64,000 bases of DNA, from assembly GCA_963921825.1 (NCBI GenBank), contig OY997593.1:69672039-69736038 (forward strand), given 5' to 3'. This document shows, one piece after another, positions 1-10,750 of this stretch. The notes beneath the pieces are model-generated. The model was not told where the DNA came from and did not search any database. It saw only the letters and a program-made list of their open reading frames with translations. Origin of the DNA: Erodium maritimum (taxonomy: Eukaryota > Streptophyta > Magnoliopsida > Geraniales > Geraniaceae). The position numbers were made by a program, and so were the translations under genes. How positions within the stretch are numbered: the first letter of the stretch is position 1; every line of letters begins with the position of its first letter.

Positions 1-600
1 CACGACAGTATACCAAAAGTAGGGGCAATAACTTTTCAAGATTCTCTGAAAATCCTCACTGATTACACATCAAGCAAAAGGTCACCACAACACACGTCGG
101 GGGAAATACCACCACGTCGAGCAAAAGGCCACTAGAGCATCCGGCCAGCACTACAACGTTTCCTACAACAAGTCAATCGAAGCTGCGACCCAAGCTGTCG
201 GAGTAGGGAAGGATTCCAGATTTGACGACGGAAGAAGTAGCGAAGAGGTCGGAGGCATCTGGAACGACCGGGAAAGTTGAACCACGGTCACAAATGATCC
301 GGAAACCGACTGGACTAGCGAGTCTGCAGAGCTCCGGCGAGGAAGGCAACGAGTTTCAACAAGGCGCGAACTCCAACAGAACCCGCACAATACACAGTCA
401 CGAAGACCGACCTCCGGGACGGAGCAGGCCGCAGGACAAGCAGAGCTACCAAATCTGAGTTCGGGTAGTCTGAGCAACAACAAGCGAGCAGCAACGACCG
501 CTCAACCACAACACGACGAAGCACCGACAAAGCTATCGAAAACTCCAACAAACACAGAGAAGCTATCGAAAGCCGAATGCTTTGAAATCCACCAGACATT
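1..600 (-). mobile_element. GC-rich LINE-like fragment, edge-truncated
   Basis: The block is GC-rich and has open frames on both strands but no recognisable domain. Read on the minus strand it resembles the 5' parts of the LINE-like elements found elsewhere in this window, with short degenerate internal duplications near positions 75-135 (for example AAAAGGTCACCAC and AAAAGGCCACTAG). It is most likely a decayed non-LTR element fragment cut by the window edge. I see no host gene here. Confidence 0.3.
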
Positions 601-1126
601 TATTTGTCATGTACATATCCTAGAATCCCAAATCGAGATCCACACTTCGGATCACCTACCCATAAACACCCACTACCCCCTAAATGAAAAATAAGAATAT
701 TCGGTTACCCTTGGTTTGCCATTTAGACTTTGGCCCTTGTGATTGTCAGTCACAATATTAATATATTGTCTTTGCCAGTGTTACGAAATTGTCTTGAGGC
801 ATTTGAATTAGGCGAGATGTCAGAGTCTGACACTTCAATATGGATTGATCAAGTTGCCCGAAATAAGATAATCAACCGATTCTGACGGTTCGATAGTGAT
901 TGATCAACTTGGACAGAATAAGATTATCATCCGATTCAGACCTAGTTGTTAATACATTTAAAAGGTGGTCAAGAAACAAAAACAAATGTTCAAGTTGGTG
1001 AATCAAACACTGAAATCTTCAAATTCCACCATGTAAATTACTTATTTCGTGATCTGATCTCATCCAGAACGTCATGTGCAACCCACAATATATTGTTTCA
1101 TATATAGCCAAACGCAATTTCGTAAT
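601..1126. other. AT-rich intergenic stretch with an imperfect short duplication
   Basis: There is no gene. The only structure is an imperfect tandem duplication of about 55 bases beginning with TTGATCAA near 845 and again near 899; both units contain AATAAGAT and CCGATTC. It lies just left of the Copia insertion at 1132. Confidence 0.4.
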
Positions 1127-1131
1127 GAGAG

Positions 1132-1269
1132 TGTTAGTGATATGATACTGTATATCAAACTCTAAAGCATAGATTTTATGTATAGTTTGAAATTGATGAT
1201 TATATGTATATTGTACCTATATGGGGAAGGTTTACAATTGAATAATACACAACAGTTTAAATTCTGATA
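1132..1269 (+). repeat. 5' LTR of Copia A
   Basis: It starts with TGTTAGTGATAT and ends near TTCTGATA, matching 5921-6074 along its length except for a roughly 16-base indel near the start and scattered substitutions. The preceding GAGAG repeats after the 3' LTR. Confidence 0.85.
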
Positions 1270-1283
1270 TTGTATCAGAGCGA
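1270..1283 (+). other. Primer-binding site of Copia A
   Basis: TTGTATCAGAGC directly follows the 5' LTR. It resembles the TGGTATCAGAGC site complementary to initiator tRNA-Met that plant Copia elements use, with one mismatch. Confidence 0.75.
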
Positions 1284-1425
1284 TAACCAATATACCCTAT
1301 TTTTCACGTTTCCGCCGTTCCCACCCCCCCCCCCCCCACCCCTTCTATTTTTTGCGTTTCTGCGTTTTTTCAGTCCACGAACGCAGACTCTGCAACATAT
1401 TCTCTCCTCTGTGCAAGCAGCTACC

Positions 1426-2360
1426 ATGGCTGATCCGAGACTCTACCCCGCACTCACGGTCTCCAACATTCATAACTCGATTCCGATTACACTCGAGATG
1501 GACAAAGGGCAACACTCCTCCTGGGCGGAGCTCTTTTAAAATCCATTGCAGGGTGCATCACATCTTGCCGACCACGGCTGTTTCGGATCCCTCTCCAATC
1601 ACACCAGTTCCTACTGCAGCTTCTGCGCCTGCTGCTCCAGCTGCATCCACGGGCTCCGATGGAACTCCCGATGAAGTGGCTGAGTCTGTGCCCGATACTC
1701 CGGCACCCTCAGCACCGGCCACCTCAACCCAAACCACAGCCGGTCTCGGCTCCTCTACTCCTACGGACGTCCTAGCAGACATTTGGGATTGTCTCGATGC
1801 TACCGTTCTCCAGTGGATTTACGGTACGATTTCTTCTGATTTGCTTCAGACGATTATAGTTCCTGATAGCACTGTTGCACAAGCATGGGAGGTTGTTTGC
1901 CTCATTTTTCAGGATAATCGGCACTCTCGTGTCGTTTATCTCGAACATCAGTTCTCGACTACCAAACTAGATGATTTCTCTAATGTTTCTAGTTTCTGTC
2001 AAGAACTCAAGAATGTTGCATATCAATTATCGGATTTGGGTGCTCCAATTTTGAACAATCGATTGGTACTCCAATAGTTTCCGGGTTGTTTGAGGCGTAA
2101 GACAATGTTGCGACATTAATACAAAGAGCGATCCTCTCCCTCAATTTTATGAGGCTTGCTCGAAGCTGATTTTGGAGGAGACTCACAAGTCGAAACAGGT
2201 TTCTTCGGGCGCTGCATCAGTTGGCTCTGCTTTAGAATCTAATTCCAATTCGAAATAGGTTTCTTCTGATTCTGGTGACAAGCTTAATCCTCGTGGTTCG
2301 GCTTGTGGCTCTTCTGCGCGCGGTCGAACGCAGTCTCAACGCAGTGCTCGTGGAGGACGC
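1426..2360 (+). pseudogene. Copia A gag remnant (UBN2-type)
   Basis: A start codon at 1426 opens a short frame that hits a stop near 1539. The neighbouring frame then continues gag, including WIYGTISSDLLQTII, the region around FQDNRHSRVVYLE, and CQELKNVAYQLSDLGAP, which are typical of the UBN2 gag domain of plant Copia elements. Another stop follows near 2077, and the sequence to about 2360 holds only broken continuation (Ser/Gly-rich tail). The product would have been the capsid protein that packages the element's RNA. With several frame breaks it is a pseudogene. Confidence 0.75.
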
Positions 2361-2639
2361 AGTTCATCCCGTACTGGGCCTGCCACTACTGGGCTGAATC
2401 CTCCTTGGGGCCAGCATCAGCAGCCCATGTCGTGGGCTGGGTATCCCGTGTGGGCGGGCCAGTCACCCACGGGTTGGCCTGTCAATCATGGGCCTTGGGC
2501 CGGTTATCCGCCTCCACCCCCACCTTGCCCATACCCGATAGCACTAGGGAAATGGGTTCGGGCCTCTCCTTCTCAGCAGCCTGCTGGTTTTTTGGGCCCC
2601 CGTCCAGCCAGCTCCTCTCATTCTCAGGCCCATATTGTT

Positions 2640-3833
2640 GTACCTACAGATGTTGCCTTAGCTATGGACAACTTATCTATGCAGCAACCACCCGATTCCA
2701 CATGGTATATGGACAGTGGAGCCTCATCTCACATGACAGCGAACTCAGGTATCCTTGATTATGTTGTTAATTCTAGCATTAATAAGTCTATTATTGTTGG
2801 TGATGGAAATCGTATTCCAATTACCGGTTATGGAAGGGCATCTATCTTTCCTACCCACCCCCATTATACCTTCCATGATGTTTTACATGCACCTAGAATT
2901 GTTAAGAATTTGGTTTCAGTACGCCGTTTTGTCAAAAATAATAATGCCTCAATCGAATTTGACCCCTTTGGTTTTTGTGTGAAGGATTTTCGGGCGGGAC
3001 ATCCAGTTTTGAGATGCAATAGCTCAGGAGATTTATATCCTATCACTTCCACAGTTTCCTCGAGTTCGTCTTTTCAGTCTTCAGCTTTAGTTGCTTTGTC
3101 TCCAGGAATTTGGCATTCTCGATTAGGTCATCTGGGTTCCCCGGTTTTTGATTTACTTCATCGTTCTAATTTTATTTCCTGTAATAAATTGAACTCTATT
3201 TGTCATTCTTGTGTGTTTGGAAAACATATTCGATTACCATTTCAAACTTCGTTGTCTACTACTTATGTTCCATTTGATACTATGCATGCTGATTTGTGGA
3301 CGTCTCCAATTTTGAGTTCTTCGGGTCATAAGTATTATTTGGTGTTGCTTGATGATTATACAATTTTTTTCTGTACATTTCCTGTGGCACATAAATCTCA
3401 AGTTTTTCAACTTTTCACCTCATTTAGTACTTTTGGATCTACTCAATTTGGTTACAAAATTAAAACTTTTCAGTGTGACAATGGCATGGAGTTCGACAAC
3501 ACCCCATTCCGCACCTTCAATACATCCTCGGGATTGGTCTTTCACTTCTCGTGTCCTCACACCTCCTCTCAAAACGGGCATGCTGAACGAAAAATTCGAA
3601 GTTTGAATAATATGGTTCGTACATTGCTTCTTCATGCTTGTGTTCCGCCCTCTTTTTGGCATCATGCCCTATCTATGTCAACGTACTTATCAAATATTCT
3701 TCCCTCCAAATTACTAAAATTTTCAACTCCCACGTTATCTTTGTATCAACGTGCTCCTTCTTATTCTCACCTTCGTATTTTTGGATATTTATATTTCCCT
3801 CTTGTGCCTTCTACATCGATTAATAAATTGTAG
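2640..3833 (+). pseudogene. Copia A protease and integrase remnant
   Basis: One long open frame holds, in order, the retroviral-type aspartic protease signature (WYMDSGASSHM, near 2700), the GAG-pre-integrase zinc-binding region (WHSRLGHLG with HSCVFGKH, 3110-3230), and the integrase core with the acidic triad in HADLW (near 3290), CDNGMEF (near 3475) and HAERK (near 3585). A stop at about 3833 cuts the frame before the integrase C-terminal part, which continues in a new frame from 3843 (PCVFVGYPPNHRGSKCYD). The catalytic residues remain, but the polyprotein is broken. Confidence 0.85.
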
Positions 3834-3842
3834 GCTCGATCT

Positions 3843-5880
3843 ATGCCGTGTGTCTTTGTCGGTTATCCTCCAAATCATCGGGGGTCCAAATGTTATGATT
3901 TGAAAACCAAGAAATTCATTATTTCGAGGCATGTTATAATTGATGAAACGGTTTTTCCATTCTCATCCGCATTACCCTCCTCGCTCAACTCATATGATTT
4001 CTTAACTGACCATATATCACCTGCAGTGAAAACCCATGTTTTTTTTCAGCAGCTTCTTCCTCCCCCACTCGGCTTGGGTCTGGCCCACTCTCGGTCGCCG
4101 ACCCAGCCGAGCTCAACCCACAGCATCAGGCCCAGCCTGGCTCGCCTGTTCCACAGCACCAGGCCCGGCTCCCATCTCATGCTTCCTCAACCCATATCCC
4201 CTCTTCAGCTTCTCCGGCCCGGTCTACCTCTCCTACTCGCCCAGACCCAGCATCACCAAGCCCACCCGGCCCCTTGCGATCTCAACCATCTCATCCAATG
4301 ATCACTCGCAACCGGTTTGGTATGACTAAACCCAAAATTCCATTTAATCTCTCCTCCACTACCACCATTTCACCTATACCTCGAAACCTTAAAGATGCTC
4401 TCCTTGACCTGAATTGGAAATCAGCAATGGCAGATGAATTTAATGCTTTACTTAACAATAAAACTTGGGTTCCAGTTCCTCGTCCTGCAGGTGAAAATAT
4501 TATCAGGTCCATGTGGATTTTTCGCCATAAGACTCGTTCTGACGGATCCTTTGAGCGGTATAAGGCTCGACTTGTTGGTGATGGAAAGTCTCAGCAGATT
4601 GGAGTTGACTGCAAGGAAACATTCAGCGCGGTGGTCAAACCCTCGACCATTCGCACCGTCCTCATCCTAGCTGTTTCTCAGTCTTGGTCTATTCATCAGC
4701 TTGACGTGAAGAACGCTTTCCTGCACGGCAATCTCAGCGAGACGGTCTACATGCATCAACCTCTCGGTTTTCGGAGCACTATATATCCTGATCATGTTTT
4801 CCTTTTGCATCGATCTCTCTATGGACTGAAACAGGCTCCTCGGGCGTGGTATTAGCGTTTCGCTGACTTTGTTTCCTCTATTGGTTTCTCATATAGCAGG
4901 TCTGATCACTCTCTGTTTATATATCGACATGGCAAGGACACAACATACATCCTTCTTTATGTGGACGACATCATCCTTGCCTCCTCTAGTGATGCTATCA
5001 GGCTCTTCATTATGTCTCGACTCAGCTCGGAATTTGCTATGTAGGACTTAGGCCCTCTATCCTATTTCTTGGGTATATCCGTGACCCGACACCCTAGCGG
5101 TATGTTTTTGTGACAACGGAAATATACGGATGACATTATTACTCTAGCTAGGATGATGTCATGTTCTCCTTCGGCCACTCCAGTAGACACTCAGGGCAAG
5201 CTGAGCGCTTCGGATAGTTCTCCATTTGAGAACCCCACTCTCTATCGTAGTCTTGCAGGGGCGCTCCAGTATCTTACATTCACCCGACCAGATATTTCTT
5301 ATGTAGTGCAACGGATCTGTCTTCACATGCATGACCCTCGACTTAGTCACATGGATGCGCTGAAGCGGATTATTCGCTACCTTCAGGCGACGAGCCACCT
5401 CGGTCTTCATCTCTACTCGTTCCCCTCTACCGGTCTGGTTGCTTACACTGATGCAGATTGGGTCGGTTGTCCCGATACACGACGCTCCACGTCTGGTTAT
5501 TTTGTGTTTCTTGGAGATAATCTGATCTCTTGGTCCTCCAAATGCCAGCAGACGTTGTCTCGTTCTAGCACTGAGGGCGAGTATTGTGGTGTTGCCAATG
5601 TTGTTTTCGAGGCCTGCTGGATTAGTAATCTGCTTCTTGAGTTGCATCGTCCAGTATCTCGAGCTACTCTGGTGTATTGTGAAAATATTAGTGTCATCTA
5701 CCTCACCGGTAATCATGTCCAACACCAGCGTACGAAGCACATAGAGTTGGACATTCATTTTGCCTGGGAAAAGGTTGCAAAGGGACACGTACGAGTCTTG
5801 CATGTTCTTTAGCGATCCCATATTGTTGATGTGTTCACTAAAGGCCTACCTCGTGTCCTATTTATTGATTTCAGATCCAG
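3843..5880 (+). pseudogene. Copia A reverse transcriptase and RNase H remnant
   Basis: After the integrase tail and a Pro/Ser-rich linker, the RVT_2 domain runs from about 4380 (NLKDALLDLNWKSAM; QLDVKNAFLHG; LYGLKQAPRAWY). A stop follows at about 4855. The catalytic YVDD box is intact near 4958 (ILLYVDDIILAS). More stops occur near 5041 and 5113. RNase H follows from about 5440 (YTDADWVGCPDTRRSTSGY) to near 5850 (VDVFTKGLP). The domain order is normal for Copia and the stops make it non-functional. Confidence 0.85.
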
Positions 5881-5920
5881 ACTCAACGTTTAGGAACCTC
5901 CCGTTCAGACTGCAGGGGCG

Positions 5921-6074
5921 TGTTAGTGATATTATCCTGTATAGAGAGTTTGAATAATATCAAACTCTAAAGGCTAGATTTTATGTATAGTTTGAAACTG
6001 AGGATTATTTGTATATTGTACCTATATAGGGAAGGTTTACGATTGAATAATACACAACATTTTAAATTCTCACA
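5921..6074 (+). repeat. 3' LTR of Copia A
   Basis: It begins TGTTAGTGATATTATC just after the purine tract and ends with CA before GAGAG. It is slightly longer than the 5' LTR because of an extra stretch near 5942-5962. Confidence 0.85.
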
Positions 6075-6130
6075 GAGAGCAACCTATAGCTATAATTAAC
6101 TCACCATCATATTTGACGTTAAGAAATTAT

Positions 6131-6562
6131 GGTAAACTACAAATGCATATCCTGAAGTTGGTACGTTTAATCAATGATTACCCTAAAGTTCAAAAACTAC
6201 TGATGCATACTCTGAAGTTACAACTTATAACTAGAAACCCTTTCCGTCAGCTAAAATGACAAAAATACCCTCAGTGATTTTTTAAATAATTTTTTTAAAA
6301 TAAAATTGAATTGATTTTTTAAATAAAAATGAAGTCATTTAATAAGTAAATATAAATATATATATATATATATAAAGTGATTTTTAAATAATTTTTGTAA
6401 AATAATTGTTGAAGTGTAGTTGAGGGTATTTTCGTTATTTTAGCTGACAGAGGGGTTTATAGTTACAAGTTATAACTTCAGGATATGCATCAGTAGTTTT
6501 TGAACTTCAGAGTAATCATCGATTAAACGTACCAACTTCAGGGTATGCATTTGTAATTTATG
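6131..6562. mobile_element. Fold-back MITE, Mutator-like
   Basis: The arms are long inverted repeats. The left arm reads GGTAAACTACAAATGCATAT and the right arm ends in the complement (ATGCATTTGTAATTTATG); complementarity continues inward for more than 100 bases, through TCCTGAAGTTGGTACG and its complement. The 11-bp sequence TAAGAAATTAT occurs immediately outside both ends (6120-6130 and 6563-6573). A 9-11-bp target duplication with long terminal inverted repeats is the Mutator-like pattern. The AT-rich centre codes for nothing. Confidence 0.85.
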
Positions 6563-6629
6563 TAAGAAATTATAAGTACATAACCAAAATCCATAAAACA
6601 ATTGGTGAAATATTATATATATATATATA

Positions 6630-7372
6630 GGGGAACAATCAAGTACAAACCTTATTTCGGTCAGAACGTAGAACTAATCTGAGCCATTGATTACTCAGAT
6701 CGAATGGCCACCGAAATTCAGGGGGTGGTGATTGATTACGAAATCAATTACAAGATATGCATTAATTAAAAAGATATTAAAATATATGCATCAAATCTGG
6801 GCCATTAATTCTACGATCCAAGGGCCCAGATTGATAGTTCTACGTTCGGACGAAAGATACAAGTTTGTACCTGATTGTTATCCTATATGGGGAAACAATC
6901 AAGTACAAACCTTATTTCGGGTCAGAACGTAGAACTAATCTGGGCCATTGATTACTCAGATCGAATGGCCACCGAAATTCAGGGGGGTGGTGATTGATTA
7001 CGAAATCAATTACAAGATATGCATTAATTAAAAAGATATTAAAAGATATGCATTAAATCTGGGCCATTAATTCTACGATCCAAGGGCCCAGATTGATAGT
7101 TCTACGTTCTGACGAAAGATACAAGTTTGTACCTAATTGTTATCCTATATCTTTATATATATATATATATATATCTTTCAAAAGATTTAATGGCCCAGAT
7201 TTAATGCATATCTTTTAATATCTTTTTAATTAATGCATATCTTGTAATTGATTTCGTAATCAATCACCACCCCCCCCCCCCTGAATTTCGGTGGTCATTC
7301 GATCTGAGTAATCAATGGCCCAGATTAGTTCTACGTTCTGACCCGAAATAAGATTTGTACTTAATTGTTCCC
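6630..7372. repeat. Three copies of one MITE: two tandem, one inverted
   Basis: Copy 1 (6630-6884) and copy 2 (6889-7146) lie head to tail and are nearly identical. Both start GGGGAA(A)CAATCAAGTAC and end GTACCT(G/A)ATTGTTATCCT, giving imperfect terminal inverted repeats of about 20 bases. Copy 3 (about 7185-7372) is inverted, lacks about 50 bases at its inner end, and has an expanded C-run near 7270. All sit in (TA)n tracts, so the target duplication (probably TATAT or similar) cannot be fixed. There is no coding capacity. The right end lies about 250 bp upstream of the methyltransferase start. Confidence 0.8.
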
Positions 7373-7562
7373 TAAAAGATATATATATATATATATATAT
7401 ATAAGGGTATAGTTAGGTGTGGACTTTTTTAATGTATAAATGTAGTTTGAAAATATCATGCATAGGCTTGAGAGAAACATCATCTCAGTTTGAAAAAATA
7501 TAGATTGAGAATATAACATATTAGTTTGAGAAAAAATAATTTAAAAACAACAAAAGGATTCC

Positions 7563-7571
7563 TTATATATA
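7563..7571 (+). promoter_or_regulatory. TATA box of the O-methyltransferase gene
   Basis: TTATATATA lies 56 bases before the start codon at 7627, which would place transcription start roughly 25-35 bases downstream. It is the best TATA candidate in this interval. The longer TA repeat at 7379-7402 is microsatellite rather than promoter. Confidence 0.55.
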
Positions 7572-7626
7572 CATGGATTCGTAACCTCCAACAAAGAAGA
7601 TTAAATCAAAGCAACTTAATATTACG

Positions 7627-9532
7627 ATGGATTTACGAAACAAAGAACAACTAGTTGGTGATGAACAAATACTCCAAGCTCAAGCCCACATATGGAATCA
7701 CATTTTCAACTTCATCAACTCCATGTCCTTAAAATGTGCCATTGAGCTAGGCATACGGGACATCGTCCACAACCACGCATCACCCATGACGCTCCCGGAG
7801 CTCCTCGCCGAGCTACCGATCCACCCGACCAAGGCTTCCCATGTCCCTCGCCTTATGCGGATCCTCTCCCACTCCGGCTTCTTCGCGCTACAAAAACTCG
7901 GTCACGGCCGAGAAGGGTATGTCCTCACGGACGCCTCTCGTCTCCTCCTCAAGGACAACCCCTTAGGCGTATCGCCTTTCGTTCTTGGCATGCTCGATCC
8001 TTGCTTGACGACGCCGTGGCAACATATGAGTGCTTGGTTCCAAAACGACGACCCCACGGCCTTTGAGACCGCGCACGGGATGTCGTTTTGGGACTACGGG
8101 GCTCGTACGGCACGGTTCCGGGGTTTCTTTAACGAGGCCATGACTAGTGATGCGAGCTTGGTTGTGAGCATCGTGACGGGTAAGTGGAAGGGAGTGTTCG
8201 AGGGGGTGGACACGTTGGTTGATGTTGGGGGTGGTGCCGGGACTTTGGCTAAGGGCATAGCCGAGGCGTTCCCGGACTTGGAGTGCACGGTTTTGGATCG
8301 GCCTCAAGTAGTCGCTGGCTTGGAAGGAAGCAAGAACTTGAAGTTTGTTGGAGGAGACATGTTCGAGGCTGTTCCTCCCGGAAATGTTATTCTACTTAAG
8401 GTAAAATTATGTTATGCTGCCATACTACTTGAGCCATATGGACATCAAAAACTGTTGTCGACAACTAGGTTAGTTTTGTAAATCTTCGTTTGGAACAGTC
8501 ATTTATATCGGACCAGACTTCTAAAATTAAAAAGTCGAGTTAGTTAGTTGAGTATGACCTTAGGGCATCCACAGTCGTGGGCGGGGAGGAGCTGGCGGGG
8601 AGCAATCGCCGGTGAGGAGCTGGCGGGGAGGTCGTTGGCAGGGAGGGCTGGCTGGGAGCTCAAGGCTGGCACTCAACGCTGGCTGGGAACAAAAAGGTGA
8701 ACAAAAAAGGGTATATAGCGGACTATAAGTCACCTAGCATTGTAAGGTACTGACTGGGAGAGGTGACTAGAAGCCAACAAAAACAATTTTTTATTCTTCC
8801 CACCAGCCCCTCTTCGCCAGCAACCAACTATATGGCTGTAAATGCCCTTAGCCTATAAAGGATCATAACAAGATTGATCTTTTGTATGTGAACCATGACA
8901 AACGGACCGTGGGTTTAACTAGTCTCTTGTACCATATAAGCTTTTTGTAAAGCAGCCACTTAGTTATATCGGATAGGGTTTTCACAATCAAAATGTCAAT
9001 AGTTAGTTAGATGTGACCCTCACTTCTTTAGGTAATTTTTTATTTTAATAATTTTCTAATGTGGGTTTAATATAACCGATCAGATATACTACGACTCTTT
9101 CATGTTCTAGATAATATTTATCATCTATTATGTCAAAAATCCAAGTACTTGACGCTAACAAAGTAAGTTTTGTGTATTCAATGAAATCTAACCGTTATGG
9201 GCCGTTTTTTGGTCAAATTTAAACAGTGGATATTGCACGGTTGGAGCGACGAGCAGTGTGTGACGATACTCAAAAATTGCAAGGAGGCAATCGTGAACAC
9301 CGGAGCCAAGAGAGGGAAGGTCATCATCATAGAAATGGTAGTTGAAAAGTTGAACAAAGACAAGGAGTCGTTCGAAACGCAACTGTTCTTCGACATGTTG
9401 ATGATGACTGTTACCATCGGTCAAGAAAGAACTGAGAAGGAATGGGCTAAGATCTTTTCATGTGCCGGTTATAGAGACTACACAATAACCCCTATATTAG
9501 GATTAAGGTCTCTCATTGAGCTTTACCCTTAA
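7627..9532 (+). CDS. Plant O-methyltransferase, COMT-type (resveratrol OMT-like)
   Basis: Two exons, 7627-8400 and 9227-9532, joined in phase 0 (AAG/GTAAAA donor, AAACAG acceptor), encode about 359 residues, the normal length for SAM-dependent COMT-type enzymes. These are soluble homodimers that methylate hydroxyls of phenolics. The N-terminal dimerisation domain occupies about 1-110. The SAM pocket is LVDVGGGAG (197-205), with acidic residues D224 and D244. The catalytic base is H262 in LHGWSDEQC, supported by E294 and E325 (ERTEKEW). The residue after the catalytic histidine is usually Asp (LHDWSDE) and is Gly here. Overall wording is closest, from family knowledge, to resveratrol di-O-methyltransferase and related flavonoid or orcinol OMTs; the substrate cannot be decided from sequence. 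Both exons are open and the gene looks functional. Confidence 0.92.
8563..8847. mobile_element. Tourist/Harbinger-type MITE in the OMT intron
   Basis: The ends are GGGCATCCACAGTC and its imperfect complement GGCTGTAAATGCCC. The trinucleotide TTA flanks both sides (8560-8562, 8848-8850), the usual PIF/Harbinger target. The 285-bp interior is GC-rich at the left (GGGGAGGAGCTGGCGG repeats) and non-coding. It sits wholly inside the intron. Confidence 0.75.
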
Positions 9533-9669
9533 TTATTCTTGAAATGAGATTCTGATAGGGTTGAGTGATGTATATATGTATGATATATGTTTAATAGTGG
9601 ACTGTCGATTTATGCATTTTTGTTTTGTTTGAGTAAGCTATGCTTAATCATATTTGCACAAGTAGATGG

Positions 9670-10330
9670 AGTGTAGTTTTTTTTTTGGGAAACATGATGA
9701 TCTCTTTATTAAAAATCAAATTGTTTCTCTATGATCCTTGCATGGACTAAGGGACAGAAAACTTAGGTTTCAGATTATAGTTCGAGACCCTCACAACAAT
9801 GTAAGTGTACCGACGCTCTGATTCTGTAAAATTAATTCACTTTTTATAATAGAAAATAAAAAATAAAACAAATAAACACAAGAAACTAGAGAGTTGCGAT
9901 GCCAGTTCGTGTGAAACCCGTAATTGGCATAGTGAGATGTTTTGGTATTGCCGGCATGTCGTGTTGAGTCGACAGGATCATTTTACATGTCCATCCCTAT
10001 GATGGAATTTGGTTTACATGTGGTAAGAGAACGGAGCATGCTCCGTGAGATCAGGCTTTCACCGATGCTTCTAGCCGAACCAGATTGCTCTAACCTTCAG
10101 AGATCAACGGCAGAATAGTCCCCAACAACACAACCCAAAATAGCCGCCAAATTGCGACACATAGAGATCGTCAAAACTCGACTTTGGTGGCCCTAACTCA
10201 TGAGGAAAAGTCTGTAAACTCCATAAGAGCAACGGAGAAGGAATGGAGAGACAAAGACAGAAAGGTCGCAAAAGTAGAGTGGCTGCCACCAGTTTGTGGA
10301 TTTCTCTCTAGAACTTTGAGACGGGTTTTT
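9670..10330 (-). mobile_element. LINE-like element remnant, minus strand
   Basis: A T-run at 9679-9690 followed by GGGAAACATGATGATCTC looks like the reversed poly-A end of a non-LTR element. At the other end, near 10303, TTTCTCTCTAGAACTTTGAGA resembles the reversed CTCTCTAGAAA motif seen at the 5' ends of the LINE-like sequences at about 25115 and 63500. I find no domain in between. Boundaries are approximate. Confidence 0.4.
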
Positions 10331-10750
10331 AAGATGTAAAGTATTTTGTAATACTATATCAAATTGAAATTTAAGTTTTATAAATTTACATGTCATCGTA
10401 TTTTTTTTCATCGGTGTTGATCATTTTAACTAAGACTGCATGTTCCACATATGGAATCAAATCTAACCGGTCAATCATGTTCATCCGGAAGTAATGGGGG
10501 TGATATCATTGCGAGATAGAGAGAAAATATATTGGCTTATGTTGAAATCAGTATTGTTAAATTCTTTTACATCCGTGAATATGACTTTCTATGTTTCCCC
10601 TCTCGCATCAAGAAGTACTTCAAACAGGAGGAACAAAAACCCTATGTTTGTTGAAAAGGAAGATAGGGTTAAGCAGACCCTATGTCATAAAAAACTTAAT
10701 CTGTTAACATCGCCTTCAAAACAGATTATAGATCGCACACAATTTTTTTT
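10331..10750. other. Intergenic sequence without recognisable features
   Basis: The stretch is AT-rich. One open frame of 86 codons (10494-10754) has no recognisable motif, no suitable upstream context and no typical coding bias, so I do not call a gene. Confidence 0.4.

Larger units (their letters stand above)
1132..6074 (+). mobile_element. Copia (Ty1) LTR retrotransposon A, degenerate
   Basis: This is a nearly full-length plant Copia element in plus orientation. Short LTRs (about 138 and 154 bp) start with TGTTAGTGATAT and flank gag, protease, integrase, reverse transcriptase and RNase H remnants in the order typical of Copia. A tRNA-Met-type primer site follows the 5' LTR and a purine-rich tract (GCAGGGGCG) precedes the 3' LTR. 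The 5-bp sequence GAGAG is present at 1127-1131 and 6075-6079 and fits a target-site duplication. The coding region has several stops and frameshifts, so the copy cannot produce its own polyprotein. The LTRs differ by indels and substitutions, which suggests an older insertion than Copia B. Confidence 0.9.
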
